Shown here: piece after piece, positions 46,101 through 59,000 of the stretch
How the letters are laid out: the number at the start of each line of letters is the position of its first letter
Numbering within the stretch: position 1 is the first letter of the stretch
NCBI RefSeq assembly: GCF_000003815.2
Contig: NC_049981.1
Span: forward strand, 27,708,396-27,772,395
DNA: 64,000 nucleotides
Origin: Branchiostoma floridae
Taxonomy: Eukaryota > Chordata > Leptocardii > Amphioxiformes > Branchiostomatidae
Direction: 5' to 3'
Program-made: the position numbers and the translations under genes
The notes under the pieces: model-generated
What the model saw: the letters and a program-made list of their open reading frames with translations, nothing else
What the model was told of the DNA's origin: nothing
Database searches by the model: none

Positions 46101-47142
46101 GTTGTTGGAACTTGGATTGAAAGAGGCCACGTAATACTCGGTCCCCATCACGTCGGTGGGAAGGGCCAGGAAGGCGTCAGAGGAGGCACTTTCGGCAAAG
46201 ACGCCGTAAACCACGATCTCTTGAGTAGCGGTGATGATTATACCGGTGCTCTGTGATGCGCTCCCGCGGAGCTCCACAGCAGTACGCGGTACTTCGACGG
46301 TGTTGACCTAAAGAGACGCCACATTATTATCTGGACGGCTGAATGAATTGATCAAGAGACACTGGTTAGCAAGCAATTCTCGTATTGCTAGCCATGTCAG
46401 TCAGTCTAAATAACCAGCCCTGCAATTCTAACCAATAAGTCAATCAGAGCCAGCACGTACCCATAGCTACAAATGTAGTATGTAAAATGCGCGTAAGGAA
46501 TCTGATGGACGTTCAATGTTGCACCAGAACCTCAAAACAAATGTATGGAATGTTATCCTTAGATAAGTGACCGCGACCTTAGGTGCTTGAGTTCCGTTGC
46601 TTTCGAATTTCATGCTCTGCGTATGTGCTAACACTGCCTAACGACCCACCTCTCCGAACTTGATGTTAAACGTTTGTTGGAATCCCGCGGCAGGGACTTC
46701 CACACTGACAGTAGCCTCAGTCTGGGTAGTTCCCGCCACAAGCAGCCTGGGGTCCACCCCGTCACGTTGCTTGTTCTCTGTGAACGTCAGGATGAACTCT
46801 GTGCCCTTGTTGTCGCGGGCACCTGGCAGTGTACACAGAAACGAAAGGTGTCTTGTGATAAAATGGATATTTTCCGTACAACCAGTTTGATATGATGCTA
46901 ATCGTTATCTAATTCATTACTTTGTGTAATAGCTGTTGCCATATATTGTATCATGTACAATTATCGTGCAATACAGTTCCTCTATTCTAACCAATAAGCT
47001 AAAAGAGACGACTCCTTTCCCGCTAACCTATCGGAAGAAATATCGAGGTGAGTTGAGCCACACAGGTGAACAAACGTCAAACCAGCTCACCTTGGCCTGC
47101 TACAACCAGCATCAGAAAAGCAAGCGCAGAAACAGCCTTCAT
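43135..47142 (-). CDS. IgGFc-binding-domain receptor H (572 aa, type I membrane)
   Basis: Exons are 47091-47142, 46650-46822, 45932-46307, 45445-45653, 45153-45274, 44752-44902, 44094-44454, 43638-43787 and 43135-43259, summing to 1719 nt in frame. The signal peptide is MKAVSALAFLMLVVAG. The IgGFc_binding head reads GTEFILTF, DAFLALPTDVMGTEYYVASF, INDGTTVNIVPT, WGKEFVTVPLTKR and MNAGEFWEF. The Asp loops (VDNDCDGRIDEE, LDDDGDGAIDED), Cys module (CESDKDEYKNC...RVRRAAEEAEDFG), helix (FLVAAIAVVAVGVMMVAVM) and HLQKQRLLAA tail follow. Exon 3 has one extra Asn (NPSSNNDPSQFG) and lacks the Cys that F and G have in YYVSCY. A surface receptor of the same family; ligand and signalling partner are unknown. 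Confidence 0.88.
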
Positions 47143-47748
47143 CTTGCGCCTCTGGAATATAAAAATCAGACGATGCAATCTTCAGTCGTTACTAATTTTC
47201 TAGTTAATTATCAAAGTATTCAAACCTTCTGAATGTCCAAATTATATTGAGGTTCATAGATGTAGTACAGGTAGAATTTGCCACAATGAGGACTATGGTC
47301 GTGATATATAAATCAATATTTATGTTGTCTTGCAAACACTTCTGTTCGTATGTTGATGTGGTCTGTATGATATGGTTGTCTGGGGTTCTGTGGCATGCCT
47401 AAACTGAACTGTTACATGTCTTAGTTAACGGGACATGACCTACGTCAGCATCCACATACACGTAAATTAGGGTTTTCAATTCATTGAACTGTTTAAAACC
47501 AGAAAATATCAATGCGGTGCAATCACGACCAGCTATATTAACCACCAGGTAACGTGCATTGTTTTTCAACCTCATGGATTGGACATACCCGAGAATCAAA
47601 GATCATGTACCGAAGTACTGCGTAACCGCGTTATTGTTTGATCTCGCCATTTGACCGCCCGTCCCACAAACTTTACTAACCGGCTCTCAATAATGTGTAA
47701 AGCAAGTCTGGATAACTACTTACACTGTAACTGATGAAGTGTACTCAC

Positions 47749-47870
47749 CTAGGAATCGGCCTACTGGCGCTCGAACAAAATCAAAACTTGCTTGGCACCC
47801 CGATGTACGTGTGAGCACAGTCGGTACCAATCTCAACGTTAAACAATTGGCTCCTCCCCTTTGTTTGACT
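47749..47870 (-). promoter_or_regulatory. Receptor H leader exon and promoter-proximal motif
   Basis: A donor at the 47749 boundary (CTAG/GTGAGT) ends an untranslated first exon homologous to that of G (ggcaccccg...tgtacgtgtgagcaca). The shared word ggctcctcccctttgtttg lies at 47849-47870. The match to G extends for about 100 bases around it. Confidence 0.5.
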
Positions 47871-47989
47871 TGGTGACAGGCAACAATGACCTGTGTGCCG
47901 TGTACGCGCGTGGCTCTTGGGGACATCTTAAAACTCCGTAAACTTCGGCAACGTCTGATAGAATATACCATCTCTGAAGAGGTCAAGGT

Positions 47990-49990
47990 ATTTTACATGA
48001 CGGAAAACATTTTTTTGCATTATGTTCAACGAACTTCATGATACATTATGCGAGCATCTAGCACAGAGGACCCTTTCACGTGCACACAAGTATCAAAATA
48101 CAAACCATGGTCTTGTTTTATACCAGAACAAAGTTTATTTGCCATTTACTTCTGGATGCTTTGTAAAAGGGGAATCTTCTACTTAATGCCGTCTCTTCGT
48201 ATCCTGTGGTGTTAATACTTCATGTATGTACAAGGTATTATTTGGTCATTCGAACTCTACGCTTTGCGCGTGTCAAGCAGATATCATCTTGAATAGAATA
48301 GTGATGATTGAGACGATCCCTTAGCAAAATATTGATAGATATTTCTGATACTGAAATTTTGTGGTTACGTTTCAAAGTTGAACAACCCTCGGTAAACATC
48401 AACATTCTTTCAAAGCTGTGCACAATTTTCATGGTATAAATCGTCCTCCTCAATGATTATGTAAAACGTATTGGTTTTTTGGGGTTCTATTGTAATTCTT
48501 TGTTGCCAGGTATAATTTTTGTGGCAATGCAAAAGGCAATGAAACTTTTCTTCCTCCCCCTCACCACCCATGTGCACGTGATGCGAACCCAAAGACCGTC
48601 CACATACCCTCCTCACCGCGCGCTGTGCAAAGAACGTCCAGCTCGATCGATCAGAGGTCAAGCAAAGATGACAAACTTTTCTGACCCCCAGAGCGACACT
48701 CCCGCGCAGAAAAAGATAAGCCACGCGGTACTTAACAATGTAGGAATCACAAGCCGCCCGTATCAGGCTGTACTTTAAACCCACACATTTACACGGACTT
48801 CTAGTGGCAATCTGATGTAATCATCGCACTGGGTTTCTCACCGTCATCAATGCGTAAAGTAACGTGATTGTTCTGTAATTTTAGAGGCATTCTTTCAAAG
48901 CAGTTACCTATGGACAACATAGGAGTCGACTGTTTTAAAAAAGCACTGAACTTCATTATGCGACTTATATTAGCCACTATTCTTAGTAAATTATACAATG
49001 GATGCCAAGGCCTAAAACTAAGGACTGTAAACTTAAGAAACTCCTCGGTAACTGTTGATTACACAGTGACTGTCAATGAAAAAAAGAACACACACTTTAT
49101 GAAAAGAAAAACTTTGTCTTTTTCAACACATAAAATATAATGACTGGATGAGCAGAAGCTGAGTGTGAAAAGTTATATTTTTAATCACATATAAGGTATA
49201 CATTCACAATATATACAGATTATAATATGCCAAATCTGTTTCATTAACTTGCTTTTTGCATTACTTTACAAACCTGACTTAATAAATTTTTAAAGCATAA
49301 AAATATATCAGTTTCTTGATTATATTTCAAAAATATACAAATAAGAACACATAAGAAAGAAATAAAACATTTAACTTATTCCACATTATAAATATGGAAA
49401 ATAAAGAAACCATTTTATTACTTAACTATGAAGAATTCTCATGCAATCTGGATTTACTTGGAAAAATATCAGCAGCATTAAGCAAATCTTACGTGCAATC
49501 AAAGTGTCTGCTCATAATAGCTGGTAATACACACCATAATCATCTTTTATATTCTGTATTGTTATAATGTTAAATACACCATAGACAAATAATATTTCTC
49601 TGCATTAGTAACTTCAAATAGATATCAATGATAACAAAATTTTCCAAATATTAAAAAAAAATGTGTCCCAGTATAACATAAATGCATTGTGTCAAATTGC
49701 ACTGTGTCTGTTTTTTAGAGATAATTCCTGGTTTCCTTGTATAAAAAATACAGAACCTAAGTAACAACCTGTGATACAGGTTATGTATAAAAATGGCAGG
49801 ATAGAGACACCAATCAGATAGAATTGGCAATTCAGCCAGTACAGATTCTGATAGTTGGAGTTTCTGTTGACAGCGACCCAAATCAGGATCTCTGCGGGTA
49901 CAAATCCCGATCAGAGTCACTGTCGGCAGAAATCCAATCAGAATCTCTACCAGCAGAATTGGAGTCTCTACCCTGACATACATGTGTTAA
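47990..49990. other. Intergenic stretch between receptor H and the CUB/sushi gene
   Basis: I find no gene in these 2 kb. The segment 48240-48440 resembles 42690-42840 upstream of receptor G (gagacgatccc, ttctgatN(c/t)tgaaat, aaca(c/t)CaNcatt), a remnant of the G/H duplication. A GC-richer patch at 48540-48730 has open frames on both strands but no recognised motif. From 49.2 to 49.7 kb the sequence is AT-rich. A short repeat of 'ccagcagaattggagtctctac'-type words lies near 49860-49975. Confidence 0.5.
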
Positions 49991-50028
49991 CCTTTAACAG
50001 AATACCACTGTACGTTATGAGCAAGACA

Positions 50029-53000
50029 TCACCCCAGGGTAGTCAAACTTGTTCCTGTAAAAAAAGAGATCATTATATATATATCATATATAGATATATA
50101 ATATATATATATAGGTGTAGAGAAAATTGGAATCATTCAGGAATAATAAATTGTCTTCAGCTTGACTTGTCTTACCATGTCTCCAATTGGACATCTAAAA
50201 CTGTCTTCATTCATAGTTAGGGTATAAAAGATCAGTTTCTTCCAGATCACTTCGGTGTCACTGACGAAGGTATAGTGGATTCTATCCAAAGCGTCTGACT
50301 ATTTCCAAAACTATATCCAGTTGCTTGAGTAACTACTTTTTGGCATTCAGAAATAATATAATAATCTGTACAAAAATAACCTGTACTGAGACAATAGGAT
50401 GGCCTGGGATGTAAGAATGCAAGAAAATAGTCTAAAGTCTCACAGCCTGAGTGTCCTACATATCCTCAATTTGGATGGAGTAACTCACCTCCTGCTGGTC
50501 CATCGTTCACATTACCATACCTGAAAAAATTAAACCAAGTTCAGTGTACAAGAACCCACATAGGAATAAGAATGGATTCATATAGACACAAATCTTTGAA
50601 AGTTTCCATGAATCACAAAATATACCTACGGTGGAGTCTTAAACCGCCAGTGATTTCGAAGAAAGTGAATGACCAGTCCAGCACAGATAGCAATGGCAAC
50701 TGCTGCACCAACCATTCCTCCTGTACACACCAGAAATACTGACTCTTAGACTGTTACTGACTATTAGACTATTAGATACGAGAAATACTGACTCAATGTC
50801 AATGTTTTCATTTGTGCCCTGCTGGACAGTTAGAAAAATGATGAGGCATGTACAGATGTGTCCCTACCAATAACAGCTCCCACATTGACACTTGGCTTTT
50901 GCTCTGTTTTATGCTGGTCCTGGTTGGTGGAATCTGCAACAATACATAAAGAACAACATCAAAAAATGCAATTTTTCAGTCCTTTGTGCTTTAAACTGAG
51001 TATACAGCATTAGGGTTTGAATTGACCCTTCCCATACAGGACCCAAAGACATTTATCATTCACAAACAATGCCCACATTTACTTAACAGAAAACTAAACA
51101 GTGGTATAGTATCTCTTTCACTAAAGTTGCTTCATTATGAAATCAATGAATTTGTTCTTTCACATGCATCTTCTTCTTTCACTTTGGAATTGGCTTTGGC
51201 ATTCTATGACATTAGTACAATGTATCCATTTTCCAATATTTCTTTTTGCAATATACAGCATTTTTTTAAACCGATGAAAATTGATGTACATGCAACTGTC
51301 ATCAATACAATTGAATCAACATGGCCTATGCTGACTTAATATAGGTAATTGAGTACATTTTTCATGATCAATACGGCTTGAACATGCATTCCCGTTGAGG
51401 GGAGAAGCAAATAATATCTGTACATTCTATACCTTTATATGCTGAGGTGGTCATTTTTGGAAAGGTTGGTACTTTATCAGTCTTCTTTGATGTATAGACA
51501 GGACCAGGAGACTGTGTTATTGTTGATGGTGAAGACGTTGACGGTGGAGTTGTTTTTTCAGCAGTGGATTTTGTGGTGGGCACTGCTGCCGTCGTCGTAG
51601 TTGTTGTACTTGGAGGAGGCGGTGGTGTTGTAATTATCTTAGTTGTAGTTAATGTTGGGGTTGTAACTGTGAATAAAGGATTGCGTTACAACCGTAACAC
51701 TTATACACTGCTAGTACCAACATCATGATAAATATAAGTACATCTTTCATCCTGAATTCATCATCATCGGCCGACGTGATCGCACATGTTTACACACGAC
51801 GAGGTTATACCGCCCCTTACGGGGTGACATACCCTTTTGCTGGCTAATTACAAGACGGGGATGCGCCAGGTCTCCCATCCCATCCTGAATTATTAGGATA
51901 CAAACTAGTACGTACCAACATTACAGGACATCATGGCTCCAGTCTGTGACTCTAATCAGACTATTAATAGAGTCAAACAATATATCTCTACATCCTGGGA
52001 CATTTGCTTGTTGGGAAGGACAAGAACTGTACCCTCTCTGTCCCAAAAATCTGAACTTCATTACATGAAATATATGAAATGTGTTGTCATAAGCTTAAAA
52101 TGGCAGATTTAACAACTATAATGAACATCATGGGCTTCCAAACAAAGAGTGGGACAGAAAACAATTCAAAGCTGGAGACAGACCTGCAACTTCAGGTGGT
52201 TGCCATAGTTGGCAGTGCTGGATGGTTGGCAGGCTTGATCTGCTTCCATTAATATAGTATACTAGTACATGATTTAACACAGGTTTGATCATTAGAATGG
52301 AAACCTTTACCTTGCACACATGTTGGCACACTCCCCTCCCATCCATCCTGCCCACACCTAATCTGTGGGTTCCCTGTCAGGTTGTACCCATCACTGCAGG
52401 CAAACCGTGCCACGTAGTTGTACTGCCACTCCGATTGTGGGTCCACAATAAAGCCATTAGCTGGTGGGATGGGCTCTGCCACTCCGATTGTGGGTCCACA
52501 ATAAAGCCATTAGCTGGTGGGATGGGCTCGGGGCAGGTTGCAGCTGTAAAGGTGCAAGTTCCATTATTCATAAGGCAAAGTCAAATATTCAGAGTATGCT
52601 GATACTTGCAAAATCTACTACAAAATCTGACTGGAGAACTTAAAGAAATACAGTGTTGCCATGCATGTTTAATGTTTGGAAATGCCACATGACCCAAATG
52701 CTGTTACGTTACAAAAACAAGGTTGCTGGTACAACAAGCACATATCTTAGACTCATAAAACAATAGAAATGGTGTTAAATCATCTGCAACTTACGTATAC
52801 AAGTTCGGTCATTTCCAGACCATGTTCCATCTGCTTGGCACACACCATAGACGGAGCCATTGATGGACAAACCTTGGCCATTATTTACACAGTAGTAGAA
52901 CACAGTGGCTCCATAGAGAAAACCCCTCATGTTGTCTATGGTGCCATTGACTCTGTTATAATACACTCTGTGGTCGCTGTTGCGAGGGTATCCACACGCT

Positions 53001-56000
53001 TTAACTTTCAAGAAAAAAAAGATAACACAGAAATCAGAAACAGCGCATGAAGTAAACACATCATCAAGTTGTCAACACTAACAAACAAACAAACAAACAA
53101 ATTTATGCATTTCCTTTTTTATAGAATTAAATTTTCAAATATCACAAAAATAAAGGAGAAAATACAAGATTATAGTGCATACAAATGTATACAAAAAATG
53201 GAAATTGCCATCCATGAATTTACATTCAATCTTATAAATGCTAGAAAAAGTAGCCTAGTGCAAAGGACTAAATCTTATCCAACCACACACACAGATCTGT
53301 TTGTGATACTAGATTATCTTACTTCTGCATGTAGGTATATCATTGGTCCAGGTGCCGTTGGAACGACATGTCCTCAAGTCATCACCCAGCAACTCATAGC
53401 CGAGCTCACAGTAATATGTGGCATTGTTTGGGAAAGTAAACTCTGGTGCAGTGAAGTTTCCATTCTGTGGTGCTCCTGGGTTTCCACACTTTACAGCTGT
53501 GCGGAAAATATAAGGAAAAACATCAATTAAGGTATACTTACAATCCATACCCCTTACATTGCCCATACCCCCTGAAGTGTCCGTTCCCCTGTATTGTCTA
53601 AACCCCCACAGTGTTTGGAACCCTAATGTCCATAGGCCCAGTACGTAGTATCTATATCCCATCCTGCCAATACCCCCTTGTACTGTCGTACGTCCTTGTG
53701 GAGTTTATACTCCTAGTAGTGTCAATACCTCCTGTTGCATTTGAACCCTTCAGTTAAAATTTAACCATTTTGAGACCTCATCCAGACCTACCTTTATACC
53801 AAATATGAAAGCAAAACATCCAGGAATTCTTGAGTCATCATGTTGACAGACAGACACAAAGACAAATACTGACGAAAACATAACCTTCTTGGCAAAGGCA
53901 ATACCTTAACATGTACATTATACTTATATCATTACTCCCTATAGTTTTACTTACGTTGACACACTGTTGGTTCCCCGTCCCAACTGCCTTCCCCGTTAGA
54001 GACGTTACAAACACGTGCCTCCGAGCCACTTGCAAGGAAGTATCCGACATCACAGGCAGTCACAGCAAAGAGACCTGTGCCTGGGACATCCATGGGGATG
54101 ATCCGGCCATGCAGAGGAGCCGGGGGGACTTCCATGCAAGGACTCGCTGTAAAAATCATCTTATGATTAAAACTTCATCTGTATTGGTAGAACCTTATAA
54201 TACAATGTGTATGGAGAAGGCACTAGAAATGCCAAAGTGTAATTCCCAACACAGAGAATGGGAATTTTCAACACCAGTCTAGATATATTAGCTACTTACA
54301 ACATGCATTCTACAGATTTCATATCATTTTCAATTGCAGTAGTAGCTAAGTAAAGAGAAAAAAACTGTGATCAAAAGCCCTAAGTTGTGATATAGATGAA
54401 ACACAGTCATGCACAGTCATTGTGTTCTCTCATCTTGTTCCCCATGCTTTTGGTACAGGTTGGACTATAAAGGATACAAAACATGTACTCCATCTGTACA
54501 TGAAGTATGACTCACAGACACATTCCGGCTGCACCCCCGTCCACTGTTGGTTGGTCCCACAGGTCCTGGCTGCTGAACCCCTGATGTGGTAGCCAGCGTC
54601 ACACCAGAACGTCACCGTACTGCCAACTGCTCTGTCCGTGTCACTATGGAAACCAAAGCCTGGCGGCTGTGGTTCAGGACAACGTGCGCTGTGTTCATCT
54701 ATGGGAGAGAATTACATCATGTATTGGACAGTCAACATCTTTAACCCTGAAGATACTTCTGTATTGAAAAGGTGTTCATGGTAGAAAAGATCTGAAAAAA
54801 TTCTAATGTTGGAGTGCAGGAATAGAATTTGCAGAAGACAACATCTTACATTCAATAAACCAATATTTGAAATGATATTTAACATTTTTGCAATGTACTT
54901 ACATTGTAAACTGATGAAGGCTAGACAGCCTGAAAGAACATTATGTACAGTGTGTGTATAACATAAAAACACATGAAGCAACTGGATAAATTGTCCAAAG
55001 AGTCAGACAATTCAGATAGTATCTCCACTATCTTACACTCTGGTGACAGACGGTGGCTGCTATCCGAAATGTCTGATCATGCATCATCAGTTGCTTCATA
55101 TATTTTGTATTACAGGAGAAACTGCTTACATTTACAGATTGGTACATCACTGTCCCACTGATATTCATAAACGGTTCCAGGAACACATGTCAGTGTCGCT
55201 GCCCCCACCAAGTTGTACCCGACGTCACAGGAAAACGACACAGTGTCCCCTGGCTGGAAGCTGTTGCCTTGTCGCTGGCCGTGCACTGGTGCCCCAGGGT
55301 CTCTACAGTATCCAGCTGATGAAAAATACATATCATTTTCAGCAGGCAGCACTCTAGCGTACTCTAGTAGAAAATGGAATGATATTTCACATGTATCTAA
55401 GCTAAAATGTATCAGACAATGATTGTGTCCATTAATGTACAGTGTTTGACAACATTGCCTCCAATGTTGACACATTACATATCTAGTAAAACAAACTATT
55501 TTCAAAGGCTTAGCCACTTTGAAAGCCAATGTATTGAGTTGTAAGGTTTCATGATGTAGTCAGTAATTCAACACCCAGGACCATTTAGTGGTTCAAAAAA
55601 TGTGCTTCAAAATGATATGATCACATGACACAACAGACTTACTTGAATAGTAGAGGTTCAGAGTGTTTCCCCATATGTACTGCCCATAGTACACTATTTG
55701 AGCTACAGTACTAGTGTTGCTACTTGTAGCATTGACGATGAACGGGTTGTGAGGCAGACGCCAGTCAGTTTTGGTCAGTCTTAGTAGCTCTGTGCCACCT
55801 GGAGGAAAGTGAGCCACAGTGTAATAGCAACATCTACAATAAACAATGATGTACTAAAACATACAGACATGGCACTCATACACTCTTCAATCTGAATTAT
55901 AGCGATGGCAACTTGTGAAGGCACTTTTAAAGAAAGTAAATCTTAAATTTGAAAGTAGCAATTAAGCTAGATGACATCTAAAAACGGGACAGGGTTTTCA

Positions 56001-59000
56001 GACACACAGATTCACTCCCTGAGTCTGTGTGCATCAAGACATAAACCAGCTGGTCCTGAGGCTTAAATGTTTTTTGTTTGTTGATCTTCCAGTTTAAGAA
56101 ATCTTTTTTTAAATGTCGGAGAAACAATCAACCAACCAACCCATATATATATATATATGCATCAAGTTGATGAGATGCACAATGTAGAAAAACTTCTGCT
56201 ATTGATAAAAAATATTTCTTCATTACTTTGTGTTGGCCAGTTTCTCTTAGATGATCTTTATTTGACTTAAAGAACAAAAGCCTCATGCACCATCATGAAA
56301 AACAAACAGGGGAGTGGGAATGTAACTGTAATGACCAAAAAAAAGGCAGACAGTTTTCAATCTTTTCTGAGCAGCACTGACCTTGCATGACCTTGATGTA
56401 CTCGTACTGCGGCCATGTCCAGAAGTAGGTGTGGTTAAAGTACAGGTTGATGTTGTTTCCCTCGGCAGCGCTGATGGTCCAGACGCAGCCCCAGATCCCC
56501 GTGGTTCCCGTCCAGAACCGCCTGTCCGGATCAGGCCAGTGGGGACTCTTGATGGACCCGTAACCCTCCTGCTGTGGGATGCCACTAGCACACTTGGCTG
56601 GAAATACATCATTACAGAAAATAGTTACACATGTGTATATCTGATCATGAGGAGCTTAGGTCCTACCCTGCACACAACACAAGAGCTGCTCTTGACTGGA
56701 ACCGTCAGGGTTAGGGGAAGGCCATGACTCTCATGGGGGAGAGGTGTCAAGAAAGATGAAGCCATTTAACCAACACCTCAGGGCAAGAGGACCGCATGAG
56801 ACTGAAAACAGTGAAGAACAAAATGCCTCCAAAGGGGCATAGAGGATCAGTCAGTCAAGTAAGACACACAAGAGTGCCACTGTGCAAGGAGTGAGTGTCA
56901 GTCAGTGAGTGAGCATTTTTATCATACACCAGTATCATTGTTCTAACACAATCATCCATCATTCTGACTGAGCCCTAGTAGTGACAGGAATGGCAGTTCT
57001 ACATATCAAATGTAACCATAACTTTAATGAAAGGTACATAATACATGTACCAAATATAGAAGATAAATATAGAGGATAGATTTAAGACATCAACATCAAA
57101 CTTCACCTTCACATGTGGGTAATGTAGAGTTCCACTCCGCGAGCAGCACCCCCTCCATGGTGGGTCCATCTGCCTCCATGCAGGTTATGTACACATCTCC
57201 CACCAGCTCAAACCCTTCCTCACAACGGAATTCCAACTGTAAAGATACGAAAAGGGGAGACAATGAAGGGTTACTGAATATTACCAATACCAATTGATGT
57301 TCTTGCAGATGATTATTTTGCTAGAGGTCATTCTGGGTGCAAATAGAGGGCTGTGGGGTAAACTTGTAGCTCAGACTATATTCCTTCCCTGGTGTCAGAA
57401 AAAATTTTTTCCTTTTTTATTTTGGTTTGTTTTTAAGATAATAATAATATAAGATTTCAGATTCAAGCTCTGAAGAGAGGCAGTGTTAAAGTTTGTAATT
57501 AGGTTTTACTGACATTCTACTTGAATTTCTTGCATGTAAGTTTCTAGCTTAGATGCACCAGTACACCTATTCCCCCCCAAAAAAATTTGAGCCCTGCAGC
57601 TGTCTGCAGGAAGACAAGATACCTACGGAGTCTCCAATCCTGTATGGACCACTCTCAGGAAGCCGTTTGGCATGTTGTGGGGTGCCGGGGTCAACGCACT
57701 CTCCAGCTAAGGAAGTGCCAGCAGGGATGACTGAAAGGCAAAAGCTTAAGTGTTATAACATCTTGAACTGATATGTCTCCTCCTTACAACACTATATCTG
57801 ACAAGATATGCAGGTTATTCTGATAGAAACTTACAAAATCAATGCACCAAAATCCTGTTACCAGTCTACTTTGTAGCTGCATTGTACATTTTGCAAACAT
57901 TATCTTAATGGATTTGGTCTCCAATGTTATATTGCAACAACCTCACGCCCAGAACTTGAAGCACAATCAACTCACACAGCAGCTGTGCTTCATAAACCCA
58001 TCTTTTCCTCCATGTATCAATGATGTTTTTTACTTCAGCAGAAGAGATGCTGTTCCCATTCTGCAAGCTATATGTACATGTACAAGAAAAGGTTGCAGTC
58101 CTTAGGGCAGGACATTAAGTTGTGATCCACTATTCATTCTGCAAAAAGAACTTTAATAGAGAGTAATTTCCTTGGTATAATGAACCTGTAGGTACTGCAC
58201 GTAGCATCTGTCTTATGTCATGACCAGTGGGGGAGTAGCTCAGCTGTTTATTGAGATCATCAAGCTAAACTAGACAGAAATATTACTTTTCCTTTTTTTA
58301 CACATTTGAAGTGCAATTATACTAACATCTGTAATGCAGGAGGAATCCAGCGTTGTTGGAGGTGAGGTTGGCAGGACCGTACCCGGATGACCAGTAGGTG
58401 CGGAGGATGATGGAAATGTCATTAGAGAAACTGGTGATGGGATCAGGGTGGGCGGGGTACTCAGTCGTCTGTCGGCCTGTCCAGCTGAGGAGGGAAGAAC
58501 GGGAGGTTTTACTTGAAGATGTTTACCTTTCCTAGTGTATAGAGCAAGTGCCAATCGCTGTTTCTTTAATATAGTATCCACTGGTAAAGGAGTATGTTCA
58601 ACTCCCATACTTGTTCTCATAAGCACTAAGTGCTAAGCAGAGAAAGCTGCATGCACCATTTTTCGTTTAGTGACATTGAAGAAGACGTGATGGATGTCAC
58701 TCGAAAAAGACCAAAAATAATATTCTTATCTTTGATATCCAGTTGTACTATGTAGACATTGATTTGTCTTTTAACTTCTACCAGACTTTGGTATTATCCG
58801 GCTGAGGATTGAACCCCCAACATTCCAAATGCAACTGGCAAACCATCTACCCCCTAAGCCAATGCAATAGTCCCACTTTTCACCTGTATGTTACGACGTC
58901 TCCCTCTCCAACTTGCAGAAAGTCGTCATCAAAGTGTGAGTGCAGCTGTATAGTCTCAAACTCCAGCAGCACGGTAAAGCCTGCAGGTGCCTGGATGTTC

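Noticed and set aside
48410-48784. 124-residue minus-strand frame and a 99-residue plus-strand frame in the GC-richer patch
   Set aside because: They overlap each other on opposite strands, contain no recognised motif and have no supporting splice sites.
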